Origin: Syntrophomonadaceae bacterium
GTDB lineage: Bacteria; Bacillota; Syntrophomonadia; Syntrophomonadales; Syntrophothermaceae
DNA: 44,065 nucleotides
Assembly (NCBI GenBank): GCA_012719535.1
Contig: JAAYAC010000166.1
Coordinates: forward strand, 1-44,065
Direction: 5' to 3'
Part shown: positions 10,534 through 18,433 of the stretch, one piece after another
Layout of the letters: the number at the start of each line of letters is the position of its first letter
How positions within the stretch are numbered: the stretch's first letter is position 1
Position numbers and translations under genes: made by a program
Notes under the pieces: generated by a model
Told to the model about the DNA's origin: nothing
Database searches by the model: none
What the model saw: only the letters and a program-made list of their open reading frames with translations

Positions 10534-11919
10534 TTAGTAACGCCGGCGGGCCGCGGCGGACATGATACCCAGTTCGGTACGGTACTTGGCCACGGTACGA
10601 CGGGAAATCTGAATACCCACTTTCGCCAATTCCGCGGCGATCTTCTGGTCACTGAGCGGGTTTACCACATCCTCGGCCTCGATCATTTCTTTGATCATCT
10701 TCTTCACGCTGCGGGAGGAATACTGCTCGACTCCCTCTGCTGCGCTGACTCCGCTGCCGAAAAAGTATTTCAGTTCAAATACCCCTTGCGGAGTCTGAAT
10801 GTACTTGCCGGTAGTCGCCCGGCTGATGGTTGACTCGTGCAAACCGATCATGTCGGCCACTTGCTTCAGATTCAGGGGTTTCAGGTATTTCACCCCCCGA
10901 TCCAGGAATTCCCGCTGAATGTTCACTATGCAGTTGGCCACCTTGTACAGGGTGAGGCGCCGGTGCTCTATACTACGAATAACCCAGAGGGCGGATGCAA
11001 ACCTATCTTCCATGTATTTCCGGGCATCGGCACCGAACAATCCAGGCTGTTTCAACATGTTCTGGTAAAACTGGTTCGTCATCAACCGCGGCAGGTTGCC
11101 ATCACTGACCTGAACAATATACTCATTGTCCACTTTCTCCACTATGATGTCCGGAACCAGGTACCTGATGTCCTCATTGTTGCCATACCGCCGACCCGGT
11201 TTCGGATCCAGGGTGCGGATGAGGTCCGCAGTGTTCTGGACGTCCTGAATCGTGATGCCTAGCCGGGCCGCTATCTTGGCCAGCCTCCCTTTGGCCAGGT
11301 CATGCAGGTAGTCCTTAACGATTTTCTCCGCTATGGGATTGATTTTTCCGGTCTGCACGAGCTGAATGTGCAGACACTCCGGCAGGTTACGGGCCCCAAC
11401 TCCATACGGTTCAAAGGTCTGCACCACTTTGAGGACTTCTTCGACCCTGGTTACGGGCACGTTTAACAAGTCGGCTGCTTCTTCGACACTCACGCCCAGG
11501 TACCCGTTGTCATCGATGGAGCCTATAAGGAACTCCGCCACCGCCAGCTCCTCATCATCCAGGGTTATACTGGCCTGGAAAAGCAGGTGCTCGTGCAGGG
11601 TAGGCGCCCGCGTGAGAAGGTTGTCATAACCTTTACCTTCCGAGCTGCTGTCGGTCGGTCCCAGGTAGCCGATGTCACTCTTGTCGAGAAAGTATTCCCA
11701 CCACTCTATGTCGAAGCGCTCATCATCTGTCTTTACTTCTACTTCCAGCGCTTCCGGCTCGTCACGTACTTCCAGAAACGGATTTTCCTCCAGTTCCTGC
11801 GAAAGGTACTCGTCAAGCTCCAGAGTTGACATCTGCAGTATGGCGATAGCCTGTCTCAGCTCAGGCGTCATCATTAGTTTTTGACGTTGTTCCAGGGATA
11901 TGTCGTGGACCAGCCTCAA
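10534..11919 (-). CDS. rpoN: RNA polymerase sigma-54 factor
   Basis: Sigma-54 (SigL in Bacillus) directs polymerase to -24/-12 promoters that need an AAA+ activator. The N-terminal activator-interacting region reads MMTPELRQAIAILQMSTLEL, the core-binding middle is present, and the C-terminus holds the helix-turn-helix QVADMIGLHESTISRAT and the RpoN box (ISRRTVAKYRTELGI). Length 461 is normal. The start is TTG 11919, five bases after a run of eight G residues. It lies 68 bases after whiA and ends before a strong terminator. No sigma-54 activator gene is in the window. Confidence 0.96.
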   Translation of the reverse strand: MRLVHDISLEQRQKLMMTPELRQAIAILQMSTLELDEYLSQELEENPFLEVRDEPEALEVEVKTDDERFDIEWWEYFLDKSDIGYLGPTDSSSEGKGYDNLLTRAPTLHEHLLFQASITLDDEELAVAEFLIGSIDDNGYLGVSVEEAADLLNVPVTRVEEVLKVVQTFEPYGVGARNLPECLHIQLVQTGKINPIAEKIVKDYLHDLAKGRLAKIAARLGITIQDVQNTADLIRTLDPKPGRRYGNNEDIRYLVPDIIVEKVDNEYIVQVSDGNLPRLMTNQFYQNMLKQPGLFGADARKYMEDRFASALWVIRSIEHRRLTLYKVANCIVNIQREFLDRGVKYLKPLNLKQVADMIGLHESTISRATTGKYIQTPQGVFELKYFFGSGVSAAEGVEQYSSRSVKKMIKEMIEAEDVVNPLSDQKIAAELAKVGIQISRRTVAKYRTELGIMSAAARRRY

Positions 11920-11933
11920 GTGAACCCCCCCCT

Positions 11934-11949
11934 TTCAACTCCGGTGCCA
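11934..11949 (-). promoter_or_regulatory. Sigma-54-like -24/-12 sequence just upstream of rpoN
   Basis: The minus strand reads TGGCAC, five bases, then TTGAA, against consensus TGGCAC-N5-TTGCW. The GG-to-G spacing is exact, but the invariant C of the -12 GC is A. A start 12 bases downstream would fall inside the ribosome binding site, so use as an ordinary promoter is doubtful. Confidence 0.25.
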
Positions 11950-11987
11950 CATTATGCAAGTATTCTACAAATAAAACGGATTTCCTG

Positions 11988-12932
11988 CTAATTCGTCCCT
12001 CCCAAAATCTTCTTAGCCAACGCCTCCAGACGCCTCATCCGGTAAGCAAGTCCCGACTTACTGAGCGGCGGCTCCATCATACCTCCCAGCTCCTTTAGGC
12101 TGCAGTCAGGATGATTCAGCCGCAAAATCGCCACATTTCGTAAAGGGGCGGGAATACCCTGTAATCCCACCTTGTCGATAAGCCGCTTGATGGTCTCCGT
12201 TTGCCGCAGGGAAGCCTCCACTGTTTTTTCCAGGTTGGCTGTTTCGCAATTCACCAGGCGGTTGACCTGGTTGCGAACCGATTTGACGATCCTGACGTTT
12301 TCGAAATCCAGCAGCGCGGAACTGGCTCCGGCTACTCGCAAAAAGTCCACGATCTGTTCACTTTCTTTAATGTATAATACGATACTGCTCTTTCTTTCAC
12401 TGATCTTGGATTCCAAACCCATCTTGTCCATCAGCTTCCGCAACTCTCGGGCCATCCCGGCGGAAGGGCAGATTATTTCCAGGTGATACTCGCCTTCGGG
12501 CTTATTTACGGAACCACGTGCCAGGAAAGCCCCTCTCAGATAGGACCTCTTACAGCAACGGTTACGCAACAACCAGCTGGGTATCTTCTCCAACCTCTTG
12601 CCCTGGTCGTCACAAATCCCCAGTTCCTGCATAAACTTCAGGCCGTCAGAGCCAGCTTCCCCTTTAACCAGGTAAAGTTTGTTCTTCTTGAACTGTTTCT
12701 TGTTGACCGCGGTTACCTTTACCGGTACGGTGAAAAAGAGCTTGGAGAGTCTGTATGCCTTGCGGGCCGTGGCGGCATTCTCGGTACTGACAGAAAAAGA
12801 AGTCCTGCAACCGGGTTCCCCGTCACTCAGGCCGCCAAACCGCACCAACGCTGACAGTTCCGCCCGGCGGCAGCATTGCTTGTCCGGCAACAACCTGGCC
12901 AACTCGTTCTTGGTGTCGTGGGAAAAGCTCAT
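11988..12932 (-). CDS. whiA: DNA-binding protein WhiA
   Basis: WhiA is a DNA-binding protein needed for sporulation in actinomycetes and linked to division and chromosome segregation in Bacillus. The 314-residue product has the N-terminal homing-endonuclease-like fold (NELARLLPDKQCCRRAEL; LRGAFLARGSVNKPEGEYHLE) and a C-terminal helix-turn-helix (CSLKELGGMMEPPLSKSGLA). ATG start with GAGG eight bases upstream. It is the last of the conserved rapZ-yvcK-whiA trio, 22 bases after yvcK. Confidence 0.95.
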   Translation of the reverse strand: MSFSHDTKNELARLLPDKQCCRRAELSALVRFGGLSDGEPGCRTSFSVSTENAATARKAYRLSKLFFTVPVKVTAVNKKQFKKNKLYLVKGEAGSDGLKFMQELGICDDQGKRLEKIPSWLLRNRCCKRSYLRGAFLARGSVNKPEGEYHLEIICPSAGMARELRKLMDKMGLESKISERKSSIVLYIKESEQIVDFLRVAGASSALLDFENVRIVKSVRNQVNRLVNCETANLEKTVEASLRQTETIKRLIDKVGLQGIPAPLRNVAILRLNHPDCSLKELGGMMEPPLSKSGLAYRMRRLEALAKKILGGTN

Positions 12933-12954
12933 CCTATGCGCCTCTATTCTTAAC

Positions 12955-13947
12955 CTATTTACTCCGGACCACTTTTAGAACTGTTCTGGCCAGTTTGTCA
13001 GGATCGTGCCAGGCGACATTGGAATGCGACAACAGGTTTTCCCGAATCACCTTGACGGACATTGCCGCCAGTTGCTCGTAATCAGCCACTACCGGAAAGG
13101 CCTCTTCCTGGTGGTACCTGTGCAACAGCTCGCAGGGGATAGCCTCGTCATTCACGATAACATAGTCGATAAATCCCTCTCCTACGTGTTCATAAATGGC
13201 TGCCAGGTGGTCTCCCACCGTGTAGTTGTCCGTTTCCCCCTGCTCGGTCATGATGTTGGCCACATAGATCTTTGTTGCTGCAGTTTTCCGGATAACTTCG
13301 GCAACCCCCTCCACCAGCAGGTTGGGAACAATGCTGGTGTACAGGCTGCCCGGACCCAGTACCACCACATCGGCCCGGGATATGGCCTCCAGGGTCTCCG
13401 CCAAGGGTTGGCAGTCCTCTGGGATGAGGAAGACCCTTTTAATGCTTTCACGGACAGACCGGATGGACGTCTCTCCGGTAATGATGGACCCGTCGCACAT
13501 CTCCGCGGCCAGAACCACCTCCTGAAGAGTGGACGGCAGGACCCGACCCCGGACCGCCAGAACCCTGCTTACCTCCTTGATAGCCGAGATGATATCCCCG
13601 GTTATCTCGGCCAGGGCCACCAGCAGGAGATTGCCCAGGTTGTGATCCTTCAGGCCCCGTCCCGCTTTAAAACGGTGATCAAAAACCCGGTCCATCAGGG
13701 TCTCGGTTTCCGCCAGTGCGACCAGGCAGTTACGGATATCACCGGGTGGTAACACTCCTAGTTCTCCCCGTAACCTGCCCGAACTTCCACCGTCATCAGT
13801 TACGGTAACCACTGCAGTCAGGTTACTGGTATAATTCTTAAGCCCCCGCAACAGGACTGACAGCCCGGTTCCTCCCCCGATAGCCACCACTCGGGGGCCC
13901 CGCGCCCGAACCGTATCGTCCAGCGCCAGGCCTTTGTCTATTCCCAT
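12955..13947 (-). CDS. yvcK: YvcK/GlmR-type gluconeogenesis and cell-wall regulator
   Basis: CofD-like protein that in Bacillus binds UDP-GlcNAc and steers carbon toward cell-wall precursors. Seen here: the N-terminal nucleotide-binding block VVAIGGGTGLSVLLRGL with TVTDDGGSSGRLR, then GDIRNCLVALAE and GPGSLYTSIVPNLLV. The open frame extends 43 codons further upstream, but ATG 13947 follows GGAGGAG by eight bases and lies two bases after the rapZ stop, giving the expected size of 330 residues. Confidence 0.94.
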   Translation of the reverse strand: MGIDKGLALDDTVRARGPRVVAIGGGTGLSVLLRGLKNYTSNLTAVVTVTDDGGSSGRLRGELGVLPPGDIRNCLVALAETETLMDRVFDHRFKAGRGLKDHNLGNLLLVALAEITGDIISAIKEVSRVLAVRGRVLPSTLQEVVLAAEMCDGSIITGETSIRSVRESIKRVFLIPEDCQPLAETLEAISRADVVVLGPGSLYTSIVPNLLVEGVAEVIRKTAATKIYVANIMTEQGETDNYTVGDHLAAIYEHVGEGFIDYVIVNDEAIPCELLHRYHQEEAFPVVADYEQLAAMSVKVIRENLLSHSNVAWHDPDKLARTVLKVVRSK

Positions 13948-13949
13948 CT

Positions 13950-14843
13950 CTACAGCTCCTCCATCTTGTACCTGCCTACATCCCGGTGCTTGATAAATAC
14001 GCGGTAACCAAGCTTGCGGAGCTGTTTGCCCAGGTATTCCGCCAGCACCACCGATCGGTGCTGGCCCCCGGTACAACCGACGGCCACCACCAGGTGGGTC
14101 TTGCCCTCACGAACATAAAAAGGTAGGAGGAATTTCATCAAGCTCAGGTAGCGACGCAAAAACGATTTGGTCGCCGGAGACCCGAGCACGTATTTCTTCA
14201 CTTCATCGTCTTCTCCGGTGAGATAATGCAGGTCCGGTTCATAGTACGGGTTGGGCAGGAACCTTACATCAATAACCAGGTCCGCGTCCAGGGGCAGGCC
14301 CATCTTGTAGCCGAACGACATTACGGTGACCGTCATCATCCCGCCTTCCTTGTCCTCACCGTAAAGCCGTATCAGTTCCGCTTTGAGATTTTGGACGGAC
14401 ATGGTGGAGGTGTCGATGATAACGTTGGCCTTGCCTCTAAGCTCTTCCAGCATCTTCTTTTCCAGCCGGATGGCTTCCGGGATACGGCCGGTGGGGGCCA
14501 AAGGGTGTTTACGGCGGGACTCTTTAAAACGTCGGATAAGCACTTCCTCCGACGCTTCGAGGAACAGTATCTCGTACCTGATGCCCTGCGTCTTTAGCTC
14601 TTCCAGGGCGGCAAAGAGGTCGTGGAAAAACTGTCCCCCCCGGACGTCTATAACAAAAGCGATTTTCTTGTTCTTCCCTTCCAGCTGGCTCGTAAGCTCG
14701 GTAAACTTGGCAACCAGTGCCGGGGGAAGGTTATCCACACAAAAATAACCCAGGTCCTCTAGACAGTTAACGGCCTGGGTCTTACCGGCTCCGGAGAGTC
14801 CGGTTATGACGAGGACTTCCAGGTCATCATATCCTTTTGGCAA
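13950..14843 (-). CDS. rapZ: RNase adapter/nucleotide-binding protein RapZ (YvcJ)
   Basis: A P-loop protein: GLSGAGKTQAVNCLEDLG is the Walker A region near the N-terminus, FVIDVRGG the Walker B area, and the C-terminal domain carries VAVGCTGGQHRSV. Enteric RapZ guides RNase E to the GlmZ RNA; Bacillus YvcJ hydrolyses GTP, and the target in Bacillota is less clear. The start is set at TTG 14843, nine bases after GGGAGG, giving 297 residues; an upstream TTG at 14873 has no proper spacing. It overlaps the end of the PHP gene by 17 bases and precedes yvcK by two. Confidence 0.93.
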   Translation of the reverse strand: MPKGYDDLEVLVITGLSGAGKTQAVNCLEDLGYFCVDNLPPALVAKFTELTSQLEGKNKKIAFVIDVRGGQFFHDLFAALEELKTQGIRYEILFLEASEEVLIRRFKESRRKHPLAPTGRIPEAIRLEKKMLEELRGKANVIIDTSTMSVQNLKAELIRLYGEDKEGGMMTVTVMSFGYKMGLPLDADLVIDVRFLPNPYYEPDLHYLTGEDDEVKKYVLGSPATKSFLRRYLSLMKFLLPFYVREGKTHLVVAVGCTGGQHRSVVLAEYLGKQLRKLGYRVFIKHRDVGRYKMEEL

Positions 14844-15588
14844 TCCGTTTACCCTCCCCCACCAGGTTGACAACTCTCTCCGGAGCGATACCCAACCTGG
14901 CTATCACCTGCTCGCCGTAGTCAAAGTTACCCACTGTCTCAGCAAAGTGAGCATCACTGTTAATAATAAAATCTACACCCAGTTTCTCTGCCTTTATTAT
15001 ATCAGATACATCAGGATGTTCATGTCCACAATTTATTTCAAATAGGACCCCATTTTGGGTACACGCCCGGGCCACCTCCTCGATATCCACCTGGAAAAAG
15101 AGGCCGGGGTGGGCCAGGATATCTATATCGTGGTTATAAAGGCAGGCCACGGTAGCCTTGGTATTGGCATTGATGGCGCGTTCCCGCCATGTCCTACCCA
15201 GGTGTCGCAGGTGATTGGTGGCAAAAAGCTGGAAGCCATCTGTAACGGTTTTCGGAACCGTGTAGGGGTGCATCCCGGCGATGACGATATCCAGCTGTCC
15301 GGTAATCTCTTCCGGCAGGTCCAGGTCCCCCTGCAGGCTGGTGATGTTGGCTTCCGCCCCCACCAGTACCCGGGGAGACACGCCGGCCGGGTTTAATTCC
15401 CGTGCCCTCTCCCGCAACTCCAGGTAGATCCCCGCATCCTTCACCCCGATGCCCAGAGCTCCGGGACCGTGGTCGGTGACAGCTATCTCGTCCAGTCCTC
15501 GGGCGGCGGCCGCCGCCGCGATCTCCTCCAGTTCAACCCTCCCGTCACTGTATACCGAGTGGCAATGGTAGTCTCCACAAAACTTCAC
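14827..15588 (-). CDS. PHP-domain metal-dependent phosphoesterase (YcdX-like)
   Basis: Likely a polymerase-and-histidinol-phosphatase (PHP) hydrolase with a trinuclear metal site. Metal ligands are visible: HCH at residues 8-10 (GDYHCHSVYSD), DHGP, GMHPY, LAHPGLFF, EINCGHEHPD and the terminal NSDAHF. Length 253 suits the YcdX-like group; substrate is unknown. GTG start eight bases after GGAGAG. It heads the rapZ-yvcK-whiA group, suggesting co-transcription. Histidinol phosphatase itself is possible but no other histidine gene is nearby. Confidence 0.85.
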   Translation of the reverse strand: MKFCGDYHCHSVYSDGRVELEEIAAAAAARGLDEIAVTDHGPGALGIGVKDAGIYLELRERARELNPAGVSPRVLVGAEANITSLQGDLDLPEEITGQLDIVIAGMHPYTVPKTVTDGFQLFATNHLRHLGRTWRERAINANTKATVACLYNHDIDILAHPGLFFQVDIEEVARACTQNGVLFEINCGHEHPDVSDIIKAEKLGVDFIINSDAHFAETVGNFDYGEQVIARLGIAPERVVNLVGEGKRIAKRI

Positions 15589-16008
15589 ACCATGCGCTCT
15601 CCATTCTTAGCAAGCAGGAACGCTTCATACTCGCGCTCACTTCCGTTTTAGACAGCCAAACGCTCAAGTGGGGACGGTTCTTGCTTGCCTTTATTTGTAG
15701 CAGAACACCTCTGCCGCCGCACTCAACCGATGATTTGCCCCAGGATAGCGAGGATGCGGTTGACCGTCAACATGCACCCATTCTTTCGTTGAAACGTAAC
15801 CAACCGAGTGCCGGACGCCACCGGACCCCTCAGGATTCGGCCTCCATACCTCAGTCCCTCGCGGCCGAAACCTCCTGTTTTCCGCTGCGCTTCGTAGCCC
15901 TCAGCTTAGCAGTGGGTTACGACGTCTCATCATAAGTAGCTCGGCTCAGTTACACCCCCGGTTGCGTGGCTATGAAAATAGCGTGACAGAGAACCGTCCC
16001 CTGTCACG
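15589..16008. other. 420-base intergenic region without a gene, rich in inverted repeats
   Basis: No frame here looks coding. It contains a 12-bp imperfect inverted pair (15610-15621 with 15677-15688, 11 of 12 matching), two inverted exact copies of GGGGACGGTTCT (15670-15681 and 15990-16001), and an internal stem AGG-A-TTCGGCC with GGCCGAA-A-CCT (15832-15842 and 15863-15873). The arrangement resembles a non-autonomous REP/REPIN-type element or a structured RNA. Confidence 0.6.
15610..15688. repeat. REP-like inverted repeat with GGGGACGGTTCT core
   Basis: Arms GCAAGCAGGAAC (15610-15621) and GTTCTTGCTTGC (15677-15688) pair at 11 of 12 positions across about 55 bases. The right arm contains the end of the GGGGACGGTTCT motif that also occurs inverted at 15990-16001 and, one base shorter, at 19438-19448. 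Confidence 0.55.
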
Positions 16009-16013
16009 CTATT
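15977..16013 (-). repeat. REP-like palindrome at the isomerase 3' end, possible terminator
   Basis: A perfect 13-bp stem (15977-15989 with 16001-16013, core GCGTGACAG) encloses an 11-base loop AGAACCGTCCC. The right arm covers the stop codon of the isomerase gene. On the minus strand the stem runs into TTTTC, so it may serve as a terminator, although the conserved loop suggests a mobile repeat that has been co-opted. Confidence 0.75.
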
Positions 16014-17040
16014 CGGCCATTTTCGCCTTGAGGTAATCGATTATCTTGACCGGGGTGGGGTTGACGCCGTATTCCATAGCCAGATAGACGCTGGCATAGT
16101 CGCCCACATAAATGAGCGAATACAGCCTGGCCAGGAAAGAATTCCCCCAGGAATGAACTTCGGTCACGCTTTTTACTCGGCTGGAGATGATTTCCCTGGT
16201 TATCTCGATGCGTTTTTTCACCCGTTCGTGGTCGTTTCCATCCCGCAGAACAACTACCGCCGTTCGCCGCAGTACGTCCTCCGGTACTTCAAAACCTACG
16301 ATTTCGTTATGGTTCAATTCGGGAAACACGTTGAAATAGGCGGGGCTTTTGGCATTCTCGTTAATCTGGCCTTTCCACCTCATCGCCGCGATTTCGGTGG
16401 TGGACGATGACCCCCAGATCACCGGAATCGAGTCCTTCAGTACGGCGGCGATCGCCCGGGCTTCATTCTCCGGGGCGGGTTTGGCGGGCTCCAAGTTCCG
16501 CCTGCGGCTCCTAAGGACGGCTACCGGCTCCTCCAGTTCGGCCCTTACCCCGGGCAGCAGTCCCATCCCTTCTAAAATAAGCGCGGTCGGGGCAAAAAGA
16601 TATCCACTCGCAGCCCGCGGTACCAGCCCGGCCGGCACCTTTACTACCGGGTAGCCGTCTTGGGCGGTCATTTCGCCAAGTTTCCCCCCCGTGGTCACGA
16701 CGATGACCCGGGCGCCCCTGCTACGGGCCTCGGCATAGGCACTGATGGTCTCCTCAGTGTTTCCGGAGTAGCTGACGGCAAACACCAGTGAATCCGGACC
16801 GACAAACGCTGGCAGTACGTAGTCCCGGTTCACCACAAGCGGAACCCGCAGCCGCCGCAGGCTGTAGCTGCGCAAAATGTCCCCCCCGATGGCCGAGCCT
16901 CCCAGCCCGGTAACTAGGATATTACGGTAGTTCCCGCGCAGTGAGGTTACCCATGGGAACTCCATCTGCAGGCATTCCTCAAACTGTTCCGGGAGGTTAT
17001 AAAGAAAATCAAACATCAGTTCCGGGGTTAGCTCTTGCAC
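16009..17040 (-). CDS. Bifunctional phosphoglucose/phosphomannose isomerase (SIS domain)
   Basis: Interconverts glucose 6-phosphate or mannose 6-phosphate with fructose 6-phosphate. This is the short SIS-only isomerase of archaea and some bacteria rather than classical Pgi (about 450-550 residues): 343 residues, with VTGLGGSAIGGDILRSY, the SIS motif SYSGNTEETISAYAEA, ELNHNEIVGFE and a C-terminal MEYGVNPTPVKIIDYLK. GTG 17040 lies eight bases after AAAGGAGGT; a TTG two codons upstream is too close to that site. Found near a ROK sugar kinase, it would supply the second step of glucose entry into glycolysis. Confidence 0.9.
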   Translation of the reverse strand: MQELTPELMFDFLYNLPEQFEECLQMEFPWVTSLRGNYRNILVTGLGGSAIGGDILRSYSLRRLRVPLVVNRDYVLPAFVGPDSLVFAVSYSGNTEETISAYAEARSRGARVIVVTTGGKLGEMTAQDGYPVVKVPAGLVPRAASGYLFAPTALILEGMGLLPGVRAELEEPVAVLRSRRRNLEPAKPAPENEARAIAAVLKDSIPVIWGSSSTTEIAAMRWKGQINENAKSPAYFNVFPELNHNEIVGFEVPEDVLRRTAVVVLRDGNDHERVKKRIEITREIISSRVKSVTEVHSWGNSFLARLYSLIYVGDYASVYLAMEYGVNPTPVKIIDYLKAKMAE

Positions 17041-17122
17041 CGCCAAATACCTCCTTTACGGTAATTTACAACCTTGTCCCCGTCGCCCCCGGCCGACAAA
17101 GATGAACTACAGGTCACAGAAC

Positions 17123-18319
17123 TTAGCCCTTGCTGTCGGTTAGCACATGGGAAACCGCGTTTCTTCCCCTTTTTTTAGACAGATAAAGCCCTTGGTCAGC
17201 CGCCTTGATGAGGGCTGATACGGTCGAACCATCCAGGGGATATGCAGCTATTCCCATGGAGATGGTTATAGGCGGACCGGTCCTATCTTTCTCTATCCGC
17301 TTACGAATGCGCTCGGCAATGATCTTCGCGTCACTCAAAGGCGTATAGGGAAGCACAACCATGAATTCGTCGCCTCCATACCTCCCCAGGCTGTCTCCTT
17401 CCCGGATGGACGCCTTTACAATCTTGCTCAAACGCCTTAAAGCCATATCCCCGGCTTGATGACCCAGCTCGTCATTCAACTTCTTAAACTCGTCCAGGTC
17501 AAACATGAGCAGGCAGAACACATCCTTGTCTCGAGCCAGTATCAGGCGTTCGATCTCTTGCAGGAGTGCTTTCTTATTCAAGGCGCCGGTCAAAGCATCG
17601 CTTGATGCCTGATCTACCAAACGTTGCTTGGCCCTTTCCAGTTCAAATACGCGATACTTTACCTCAAGGTTCACAGCTTTTTCGAAGTCATCCAAAACAG
17701 CGCAGGCTTCTCTAATCTTCGCCTGCAGTTGCCAGTTGGTATCGTTGACCATGGCCTTGAACAAACCTGCCAAGGCCAACAATTGCATGAGAGCCAGCAA
17801 GATAACAAGGTTTACCGGCAGGAGACACCAGGCCGCGTTGCTAATCAGCAACAAGAGCACGGCGCCCACCTCGACCGACCATTTCCTGGTTCTCATGGCG
17901 GTTAAGATTAAGGTAGCCAACAGTACTAAAGCAGCCACCCATGTAAGATACACGTCATTGCTCATTACCGATCTGTTAACCGAAGCACCAGGTAACAACG
18001 GCCATGACAGACAGACCCCTAGCCCTGCGAACAGGAAGAGCAACTTTGAGGAATACATCACTCTCGGTTTAACCGAACACAGCAAACCAATGACCACAAC
18101 CGCCGCGGCTTGCAGATAAATGTACCCGGCCATCGCGTTCGTGTCCGTGGCCAACATCCAGTGACAGGCCGCCATGATAAAAGGCACCACAAAGGCGATT
18201 CCCGGTAGTTTCCATCTCGACTCTACTGGAACCATCAGGAAGGCATAAACCCAAAAAAGCAGGGTAAAACAGACTATCATCAAGCCATACAGTTTCGGCA
18301 CCACATTCAACCAATCCAT
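17123..18319 (-). CDS. Membrane diguanylate cyclase (GGDEF)
   Basis: Synthesises cyclic di-GMP from two GTP. The N-terminal half contains about seven to eight hydrophobic segments with no recognised sensor domain; a short helical linker (about residues 205-240) leads to the catalytic domain, which has an intact active site (GRYGGDEFMVVLP). An RxxD inhibitory site (REGD) lies exactly five residues before GGDEF, predicting product feedback. ATG 18319 is preferred, with GAGGAA upstream; an earlier ATG at 18352 has no ribosome binding site. No EAL or HD-GYP partner is in the window; possible targets include motility. Confidence 0.9.
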   Translation of the reverse strand: MDWLNVVPKLYGLMIVCFTLLFWVYAFLMVPVESRWKLPGIAFVVPFIMAACHWMLATDTNAMAGYIYLQAAAVVVIGLLCSVKPRVMYSSKLLFLFAGLGVCLSWPLLPGASVNRSVMSNDVYLTWVAALVLLATLILTAMRTRKWSVEVGAVLLLLISNAAWCLLPVNLVILLALMQLLALAGLFKAMVNDTNWQLQAKIREACAVLDDFEKAVNLEVKYRVFELERAKQRLVDQASSDALTGALNKKALLQEIERLILARDKDVFCLLMFDLDEFKKLNDELGHQAGDMALRRLSKIVKASIREGDSLGRYGGDEFMVVLPYTPLSDAKIIAERIRKRIEKDRTGPPITISMGIAAYPLDGSTVSALIKAADQGLYLSKKRGRNAVSHVLTDSKG

Positions 18320-18433
18320 ACACTTACATTCCTCAATCACAAGTTGCCCCATAATGTTTTATGAACCCAATTGCAGCAACTGTGACTAGTCTGTCCGGGC
18401 AGCACCTTCTGTAACAACATCCTCAACTTGGCC

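Noticed and set aside
15681-15935. 84-residue plus-strand frame in the 15.6-16.0 kb gap
   Set aside because: Starts inside the REP-like motif, no ribosome binding site, no recognisable domain; better explained as part of the repeat element.
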